Source: Parafrankia irregularis (lineage in GTDB: Bacteria; Actinomycetota; Actinomycetes; Frankiales; Frankiaceae). Taken from it: a stretch of DNA of 64,000 bases. The notes under the pieces were generated by a model, which searched no databases, was not told where the DNA came from, and worked only from the letters and a program-made list of their open reading frames with translations. The translations under genes and the position numbers were made by a program. Shown one piece after another: positions 58,681-64,000 of the stretch (its first letter is position 1; every line of letters begins with the position of its first letter). The stretch spans positions 9,829 to 73,828 of the forward strand of contig NZ_FAOZ01000008.1 of assembly GCF_001536285.1 (NCBI RefSeq), in the 5' to 3' direction.

Positions 58681-58702
58681 CCAACCCCGAGGAGGATGAG
58701 CG

Positions 58703-59686
58703 ATGCGCGCCATGGTTGTCGAGAATTTCGGCGGGCCGACGGCAACGGTGCTACAGGACGTCCCCGAGCCGGCCGGGGCACATCCCCGGGCCTGCGGCCG
58801 CCGCGTGCTGGTCGAAGTGCACGCCGTCGGGCTTTCCTTCATCGACCCGCTGCAGACGCGCGGCCTGTACCAGGCCGGTGTCGCGGCGCCCTACATCTGT
58901 GGTTCGGAGCTGGCCGGGCTGGTCCTGGAGGCCCCCGCGGACTCGTGGGTGAACCCCGGCGACCGGGTGGCGGGGATCGTCTGGCAGGGGGCGATGGCCG
59001 AGCGCGCGCTCGCGATCGACGACTTCATGGTCAGGCTGCCCGACTCCATGTCGTACGCCACCGGCGCCGGTGTCTACATGAACTACGCGACCGCGTGGTA
59101 CGCACTTGACCGGGCCGGTTGCCGTCCGGGGGAACACGTGCTGGTCACCGGCGCCGCGGGCGGCGTCGGCACCTGCGTGCTGGACCTGGGCCCCGCGTTC
59201 GGGGTGTCGACGATAGCCCTGGTCTCCTCGGACGCGAAGGCGGCGACGGCACGGGCCGCCCGCGCGACCCACGTGGTCCGCACGGACGAGGACTGGCAGG
59301 GCGAGATCCGGCGGCTGACCGACCACCGTGGCGTCGAGGTCTTCGTGGACATGGTCGGCGGTGAGACGTTCCTCGACACGGTCCGTGCGCTGCGCGTCGG
59401 CGGGCGGGGGGTCGTCGTCGGGTTCGCCGGCGGCTCGATACCGGAGATCAGGGTGAACCGGCTGCTGTTGCGGAACCTGACCCTGACCGGCATCACGATG
59501 GACGTGATGGAGACCGAGTACCCGGGCACGCTCACCCGTGTTCGCACGGGCGTGCAACGCCTGCTGGACGCCGGCGAGATCACCCCTTCGATCGGCTCGA
59601 CATACCCACTGGAGCGGGCTGTCGACGCGCTCCGGTCGTTGGAGGACCGCACAGCCGTCGGCAAGGTGGTCGTCCAGGTCCGCTGA
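58703..59686 (+). CDS. Zinc-free medium-chain reductase (quinone oxidoreductase-like)
   Basis: The 327-residue NADPH-dependent MDR enzyme has an excellent GAGGAGG ribosome site before ATG 58703. It has VLVTGAAGGVGTCVLDLG at the cofactor fold and no zinc-ligand cysteines, as in quinone oxidoreductases and enoyl reductases. It may reduce an enoyl-CoA or quinone. It probably forms an operon with the MaoC gene in front. Confidence 0.92.
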   Translation: MRAMVVENFGGPTATVLQDVPEPAGAHPRACGRRVLVEVHAVGLSFIDPLQTRGLYQAGVAAPYICGSELAGLVLEAPADSWVNPGDRVAGIVWQGAMAERALAIDDFMVRLPDSMSYATGAGVYMNYATAWYALDRAGCRPGEHVLVTGAAGGVGTCVLDLGPAFGVSTIALVSSDAKAATARAARATHVVRTDEDWQGEIRRLTDHRGVEVFVDMVGGETFLDTVRALRVGGRGVVVGFAGGSIPEIRVNRLLLRNLTLTGITMDVMETEYPGTLTRVRTGVQRLLDAGEITPSIGSTYPLERAVDALRSLEDRTAVGKVVVQVR

Positions 59687-59719
59687 GCAGCGGCTCGGGC
59701 TGCTCGGGCGTCGGCGGGT

Positions 59720-60790
59720 TCACCACCCGTCCAGCGCCCGGTGCCCGGCTTCGAGGACGTCGGCCAGATGACGGGCCGCGACCCTCAAGGCCGGATCGGG
59801 CTCAGGGCGCCGGCGGTCCCGCTTGTAGATCACCGCGATCGTCGCCGCGACCTTGTAGTGGCAGACGCCGAGGAACCAGGCCAGGTCGGTGGTGCTCTGA
59901 CCGGCCTCCCCCGGCGTCGCGCCCAGCGCGCAACGCGCCGACATGTACTCGGACAGCAGCGCCGTCTGCGTCGGCAGCGCCGAGGCGGCCGCTCGATCGG
60001 CGGCCGGGCGGTCCTCGTGGAAGACGTGCGCGGGGAGCGTGTGCATGAGCAGCCAGGCGAGATCCGACCGAGGATCGCCGACCGACCAGATCTCCCAGTC
60101 GATGACCGATTCGAGCGTCACCCCGACGAACAGCATGTTCGCCAGGCGGAAGTCCCCGTGGAGCAGCCGCGGCTCCGCACCGGCGGGCACGCCCCTCGCC
60201 AGGCGCGCGGACAGCTCCTCGTGGCCGGGGCCGATGTCCGCGTCGACGGTGGCGAAGAGTCGCTGCCACCGAGACAGTTCCTCCGCAGGTGGGCAGACGG
60301 GCTCGGCGCCCAGGCCCAGCGCGCCGGGCGGCCGCGACTGTAACCGCGCCAGGGCACGGGCCGCGACCAGCATCCGTTCCGCGGCGACGGCCGCGGTCGG
60401 GGGTGCCGGGCTCACGTCCAGACCGGGCTCATAAGACTCACCGGGCCGGCGCGCCATCCCGAACAGGGGTGGGACCGCCGGCGGCGCGCCGGAGTCCTCG
60501 AACTCGACCTCGGGGACCGGGAAGCCGTCGAGCCGGGCGAGGCGGCGCAGCACCTGGGCCTGGCGCAGGACGTCACGGTTGCGGACGGGGGCCAGACCCG
60601 GCGGCGCGACCTTCAGAACCACCGGCCGCTCGCTCTCGACGGTCCTCATCGTCGCCGCGTAGGTCAGGCTCGAGACCCCGCCTTGGAGCCGGACCAGTCC
60701 GGTCACGTCAGCGTCTGGGTGCACGCGGCGGGCCGCAGCCGTGGCGCGGCGCGAAACGTCGTCCAGGTCGATGTCGGTCACGTCGGCCAC
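59720..60790 (-). CDS. APH-family phosphotransferase
   Basis: The 356-residue kinase has a VLKVAPPG-like lysine strand, the catalytic HGDFRLANMLF and the following IDWEIWSVGDP metal-binding Asp. I chose GTG 60790; the frame opens at 60850. Beyond antibiotics, this family includes kinases of 4-hydroxyacyl-CoAs (LvaA of Pseudomonas, and the kinase part of ACAD10/11). The surrounding acyl-CoA genes make that role more likely than drug resistance. It is convergent with the reductase gene. Confidence 0.9.
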   Translation of the reverse strand: MADVTDIDLDDVSRRATAAARRVHPDADVTGLVRLQGGVSSLTYAATMRTVESERPVVLKVAPPGLAPVRNRDVLRQAQVLRRLARLDGFPVPEVEFEDSGAPPAVPPLFGMARRPGESYEPGLDVSPAPPTAAVAAERMLVAARALARLQSRPPGALGLGAEPVCPPAEELSRWQRLFATVDADIGPGHEELSARLARGVPAGAEPRLLHGDFRLANMLFVGVTLESVIDWEIWSVGDPRSDLAWLLMHTLPAHVFHEDRPAADRAAASALPTQTALLSEYMSARCALGATPGEAGQSTTDLAWFLGVCHYKVAATIAVIYKRDRRRPEPDPALRVAARHLADVLEAGHRALDGW

Positions 60791-60906
60791 TGTGCTCAGC
60801 GGCCCACCGCACCGGCAAGCATGCCGGGGAACGCGGGTGGAGATGCCCACAGGACGGCCAGGGGCAACGTCTCGTGGAGGCCGGGCGCCCGCGGTAGAAC
60901 CGGGAA

Positions 60907-61704
60907 ATGATCCCCATCACCCCGCAGTCGTTCGATCCTTCGTCCTGGCAGAGCCGGTTCCGCCTCGACGGGAAGGTCGCCGTGGTGACGGGAGCGTCCA
61001 GCGGCCTGGGGGTCGCGATCGCGCAGGGCATGGCCGCCGCGGGGGCCGATGTCGCCGTCGGCGCGCGCCGTCTCGACCTGCTGACACACACCCGCGAGAT
61101 CGTGGAGAAGCTGGGCCGCCGGTGCGTCACCGTACCGACCGACGTGACGCGTGTGGCGGAGTGCGACCGCCTGGTCAGGACCGCCGTCACCGAGCTCGGC
61201 CGGTGCGACGTGCTGGTCAACAACGCGGGCATCGGCGGAGACTACAACCCGGCGACCGAGGACCCGCCCGACCACTTCCGGCACGTCGTCGATGTGAACC
61301 TGATGGGCTCGTACTGGATGGCGCAGGCCGCCGGCCGGGTCATGCCGCCCGGCGGCGCCATCGTCAACATCTCCAGCGTGATGGCGGTGACCACCGCCAA
61401 GATGCCGGCGGCGGGATACAGCGCGGCCAAGGCCGGGGTCCTGGGCATGACCCGAGACCTCGCGGCCCAGTGGGGAGCAAAGGGCATCCGGGTCAACGCC
61501 ATCCTTCCCGGCGTGTTCCTGACCGAGGCGACCGCGAACTACAGCCCCGGCTACCAACGCAGAATCATCGAGGCACGGGTGCCCGCCGGGCGTCTCGGCG
61601 ACGCGATCGAGGTCGCGAGCACCGCGGTGTTCCTCGCCTCGGATGCGGCCGCCTACATCACCGGGGCGGGCGTACCGGTGGACGGAGGCGTCCTGCTGCT
61701 CTGA
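60907..61704 (+). CDS. Short-chain dehydrogenase/reductase
   Basis: The 265-residue classical SDR has VVTGASSGLGVAIAQ, NNAGIGG, NISSVMAVT with the catalytic Ser, and GYSAAKAGVLGMTRDLA with Tyr and Lys. The C-terminus VDGGVLLL is the usual end. A 117-bp gap separates it from the divergent kinase gene. It is probably a hydroxyacyl-CoA or ketoacyl-CoA oxidoreductase. Confidence 0.94.
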   Translation: MIPITPQSFDPSSWQSRFRLDGKVAVVTGASSGLGVAIAQGMAAAGADVAVGARRLDLLTHTREIVEKLGRRCVTVPTDVTRVAECDRLVRTAVTELGRCDVLVNNAGIGGDYNPATEDPPDHFRHVVDVNLMGSYWMAQAAGRVMPPGGAIVNISSVMAVTTAKMPAAGYSAAKAGVLGMTRDLAAQWGAKGIRVNAILPGVFLTEATANYSPGYQRRIIEARVPAGRLGDAIEVASTAVFLASDAAAYITGAGVPVDGGVLLL

Positions 61705-61749
61705 CGGCGCGCCCTGGCATGCCCAGGGCTTTCGCGACTGCCCGGCGGG

Positions 61750-63135
61750 TCATGCGGTGTCCTTCTTCCTCGAGGCCGGGCGGTCCGGGTCGGCGATCGC
61801 CTGACGCTCGACGAACGGCGGGAGCGCCGGGTGGCCCTCCAGCCGCAGCACCAGCAACGCGGTCTGCACGCTGAGCTGGTCATTCGCGTTCGCGGCCACA
61901 TCCAACCCGGTGAGGTCGTGCACCTTCGCCATCCGAAGTCGGACGGTGTTCTCGTGTATCCCCAGCCGGGCGGCGGACTCACGCACCGAACGGCCGGTGT
62001 CGAAGAAGCACTGCAGCGTCCGCAGCAGGTCGGCCGAGCCGGGCGTGTCACCGAGCAGTGAGCCCAGCGCATCATGCACGTATCGCCGGACCGACCCTAT
62101 GTCACTGTTCGCGACGAACAGGCGCGCCGGGCCGAGGTCGTCGACGGCGATCACCCGGTGGAGCCCACGCCCGAATCGGTCAATACACAGCACCACCTCG
62201 CGTGTCTCCCGGTACGCGCGCTTGAGGCCGCTCGGCCCTGACACAGCCGACACTCCGACTACGGTCTCAGGCTCGCCGATCCGAGCGATGACCTGCCGCA
62301 GCACCTGCTTGACCCGGTGAACGAACGCGACGCACGCGGTCTCCTCGGGCACCTCGACGAGGAGGATCATCCCCTCACGGCCACGGGTCGCCAAAATCTC
62401 GACGCCGAGCTCCCTGGCCACCACATCCGCGAGGGCCTGGTCGTCACACAGCTCGTCCGCGGAGTGGTCCCCCACGTAGACGAGCACGCGGTCGGCGTCC
62501 GCACGGACTCCGAGATAGTCCGCGGACGCGAGCAGATCGGCGTCGGTGTGGGACCCACGCACCAGCTGCCGGGCGAACGCGGCACGCGCGTTCCACGACG
62601 CACGCGCGACCCTGCGCTGCACCACGTACTCCGTCGCGAGATGGAGCGCGGTCCGCTGGGCCAGGTTCGTCTCGTCGCCGCCGAGCCGTACCGCCACCTC
62701 CGCCATCACCAGCCATGCGAACATTCGCCCGTCACGGGCGACAGGAACCACAAGATGCCGCCGGGCGAGGCCGCGGGCGGGCTCGGCGGGGATCACGACG
62801 GGTTTCGTCGAGGCGATGTCGACCGGCCCGCACCGCGCGAGGAGCAGGTCCAGGTCCGGCGGCTTGAAATCGGAGCCCCGCGCGACAACAGACCTCGACA
62901 CGACTCTGCGTCTCGCGTCGATCAACCACAGCGGATTCGCGGTGAGCTCCGCGGCGGTACCGACCAACCCCGAAATACCTCCGGCTCGGGCGACCGAGGC
63001 CGACAGCCGCAGTTCGACCGTATGCCGCCGGGCCAGCTCGTCGTACCGGCGCCGCAGCTCGTCGGAGGGGACAGGCGTCAACGCCTCGGCCGGAGTGCTC
63101 GCTGCCGCGCTCGCGCGGACCTGACGCGTGAGCAT
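61750..63135 (-). CDS. PucR-family transcriptional regulator
   Basis: The 461-residue protein has a GAF-like N-terminal part (about 45-170), a GGDEF-like CdaR middle part (about 190-330) and the C-terminal PucR helix-turn-helix (DTGRSVRESAARLGIHENT, RLRMAKVHDLTG). PucR proteins activate catabolic genes when bound to their substrate. ATG 63135 has GGGAGG upstream. Its promoter carries the perfect operator palindrome at 63193. Confidence 0.93.
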   Translation of the reverse strand: MLTRQVRASAAASTPAEALTPVPSDELRRRYDELARRHTVELRLSASVARAGGISGLVGTAAELTANPLWLIDARRRVVSRSVVARGSDFKPPDLDLLLARCGPVDIASTKPVVIPAEPARGLARRHLVVPVARDGRMFAWLVMAEVAVRLGGDETNLAQRTALHLATEYVVQRRVARASWNARAAFARQLVRGSHTDADLLASADYLGVRADADRVLVYVGDHSADELCDDQALADVVARELGVEILATRGREGMILLVEVPEETACVAFVHRVKQVLRQVIARIGEPETVVGVSAVSGPSGLKRAYRETREVVLCIDRFGRGLHRVIAVDDLGPARLFVANSDIGSVRRYVHDALGSLLGDTPGSADLLRTLQCFFDTGRSVRESAARLGIHENTVRLRMAKVHDLTGLDVAANANDQLSVQTALLVLRLEGHPALPPFVERQAIADPDRPASRKKDTA

Positions 63136-63185
63136 CAAGACACCTCCCTCAACGCGGTGGCCGTTCTAGCCGGCCATATGCCCGC

Positions 63186-63214
63186 ACACTAGAATGGTCT
63201 GACCATTACTTCAA
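63186..63214 (-). promoter_or_regulatory. pucR promoter with perfect palindromic operator
   Basis: On the minus strand TTGAAG (63214-63209) and TAGTGT (63191-63186) are 17 bp apart. The spacer contains AATGGTC-T-GACCATT (63193-63207), a perfect 7-bp inverted repeat. Its core TGGTCAGACCA fits the TGGTNNNACCA type bound by FadR/GntR-class repressors and is also plausible for a TetR. Confidence 0.6.
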
Positions 63215-63216
63215 GA

Positions 63217-63804
63217 CTAGTGTCGATCATGGCCGCCAGATGCCTCACCACCAGCGCGATCATGGCCCCGCAGGCCGACGTCCAGCAGCTCCAGCAACAG
63301 ACCCGTGAGGTCCTCGTGCGCGAGGGACCGCGCCGGCCAGTACGACACCGAGAACACCATGCCGAGACACGCCTGGGTCACCGCCGCCACGGTCGCCTGC
63401 GGCATGCCCGGAAACCTGTCGGCGACCAAGCGCTCCCAGCGCTCGGTGTACTGAACGCGCCGGCGGTCGAACGCGCGCCTCCACGGGGCGGCGAGGGAAC
63501 GGATCTCCCGCTGGTAGAGATTGACGAGGTGTCGGTGGGCGACCGCGAAGTCGGCATGATGACGCAGCGCCCGGTCGAGGTCGCGCCCCGGGTTCCCGTG
63601 AACCGGCAGCGTCGCGCTCATCAGCTCGTCCATCGCCTCGTTCAGCAACGTCGCGAGGATCTCGTCCTTACTGCCGAAATGCCGGTAGATGGCCGGGCCG
63701 CTCAGTCCGGCCCTCCTCCCGATCTCGTCGACGCCGACTCCGTGGAAGCCGTTCTGGTAAAAGGCCTCCGCGGCGACCTCGAGAATTCGACGATCTTTCT
63801 CCAT
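63217..63804 (-). CDS. TetR-family transcriptional regulator
   Basis: The 195-residue repressor has the N-terminal helix-turn-helix (ILEVAAEAFYQNGFHGVGV, IGRRAGLSGPAIYRHFGSKDEI; about 7-50) and a ligand domain with LDRALRHHADFAVAHRHLVNL. ATG 63804 starts MEKDRRIL. A palindromic site ATACC-TCAG-GGTAT lies directly upstream (63803-63816) and may be its own operator. It sits next to the pucR promoter, so it is a candidate repressor for the shared sites. Its family members often control acyl-CoA genes. Confidence 0.93.
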   Translation of the reverse strand: MEKDRRILEVAAEAFYQNGFHGVGVDEIGRRAGLSGPAIYRHFGSKDEILATLLNEAMDELMSATLPVHGNPGRDLDRALRHHADFAVAHRHLVNLYQREIRSLAAPWRRAFDRRRVQYTERWERLVADRFPGMPQATVAAVTQACLGMVFSVSYWPARSLAHEDLTGLLLELLDVGLRGHDRAGGEASGGHDRH

Positions 63805-63868
63805 ACCTCAGGGTATCCAGCTGTGAACGCTCGTTATCAGGTATCAAGCGGTTCGGGCGCCGTCCGCA

Positions 63869-64000
63869 CTAGTCGGAGACAGTGACAACCACCTTTCCCG
63901 TCGACGCCCGCCCGTCGAGAAGGCACAGTGCCTCGGACGCCCGCGCCCACTCCAACCGGTGGCCGATCACGGGGTGCAGTCTGCCAGCCGCCGCGGCTGT
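63869..64000 (-). CDS. Partial medium-chain reductase (C-terminal end)
   Basis: The minus strand from the window edge to a TAG at 63869-63871 translates as the C-terminal 43 residues of an MDR quinone-oxidoreductase-like protein: GRLHPVIGHRLEWARASEAL, then LLDGRASTGKVVVTVSD. The PVIG and GKVVV strands are characteristic. The rest of the gene lies beyond the window. It reads towards the TetR gene on the same strand. Confidence 0.75.
   Translation of the reverse strand, partial: TAAAAGRLHPVIGHRLEWARASEALCLLDGRASTGKVVVTVSD

Noticed and set aside
59720-60790. Antibiotic (aminoglycoside) resistance kinase
   Set aside because: The APH fold is shared with acyl-CoA-linked kinases, and all neighbours are acyl-CoA enzymes; nothing points to drug modification.

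Overview
This window is very GC-rich DNA from an actinomycete. Genes are densely packed, GTG/TTG starts are common, and consecutive genes often overlap as ATGA or GTGA. The gene order argS, hom, thrC, thrB, rho, rpmE, prfA, prmC, tsaC, glyA, wecA, atpI-like, atpBEFHAGDC matches the conserved core block of Mycobacterium and Streptomyces. Lsr2, F420-type luciferase-like oxidoreductases and the protein style suggest a Frankia-like genus, but the sequence alone does not prove this.

Positions 1-5271 look like the right end of an integrated element. They hold low-complexity repeats, one conserved hypothetical gene, about 900 bases without a convincing gene, and a two-gene unit: a proline/alanine-rich small protein translationally coupled to a large serine recombinase. 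The recombinase frame runs into the 3' end of a tRNA-Arg(CCG) gene on the opposite strand, so the element appears to end in that tRNA. The other end lies outside the window.

Positions 5345-28378 are housekeeping: a lone receiver protein, arginyl-tRNA synthetase with an altered HIGH signature, homoserine dehydrogenase/threonine synthase/homoserine kinase, Rho with a long charged insert, ribosomal protein L31, release factor 1 and its methylase, a threonylcarbamoyl-AMP synthase, serine hydroxymethyltransferase, a WecA-type transferase, and the full F1Fo ATP synthase operon with an unusually short epsilon subunit.

Positions 28597-38208 are mixed chromosomal genes: a PduO-type cobalamin adenosyltransferase, a PP2C-like protein, a Nudix hydrolase, MurA of the Asp (fosfomycin-insensitive) type, a STAS protein without the phospho-serine, membrane proteins, and a fused B12-dependent ethylmalonyl-CoA mutase, which would use the adenosylcobalamin made by the PduO protein.

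Positions 38209-64000 form a large acyl-CoA catabolic region. They include an acyl-CoA ligase, alpha-methylacyl-CoA racemase-type CoA transferase, luciferase-like oxidoreductase, two short-chain dehydrogenases, two MaoC hydratases, a hotdog thioesterase, an acyl-CoA dehydrogenase, an APH-type kinase, two medium-chain reductases, a complete branched-chain-type ABC importer and an EamA exporter. Regulators are two GAF-LuxR proteins, a PucR and a TetR protein. Lsr2 and a GGDEF protein sit inside it in a gene-poor patch. Several promoters here share a palindromic motif placed between the -35 and -10 boxes, which suggests that the scattered operons are one regulon. A plausible, unproven role is uptake and beta-oxidation of a branched or 4-oxygenated carboxylic acid.
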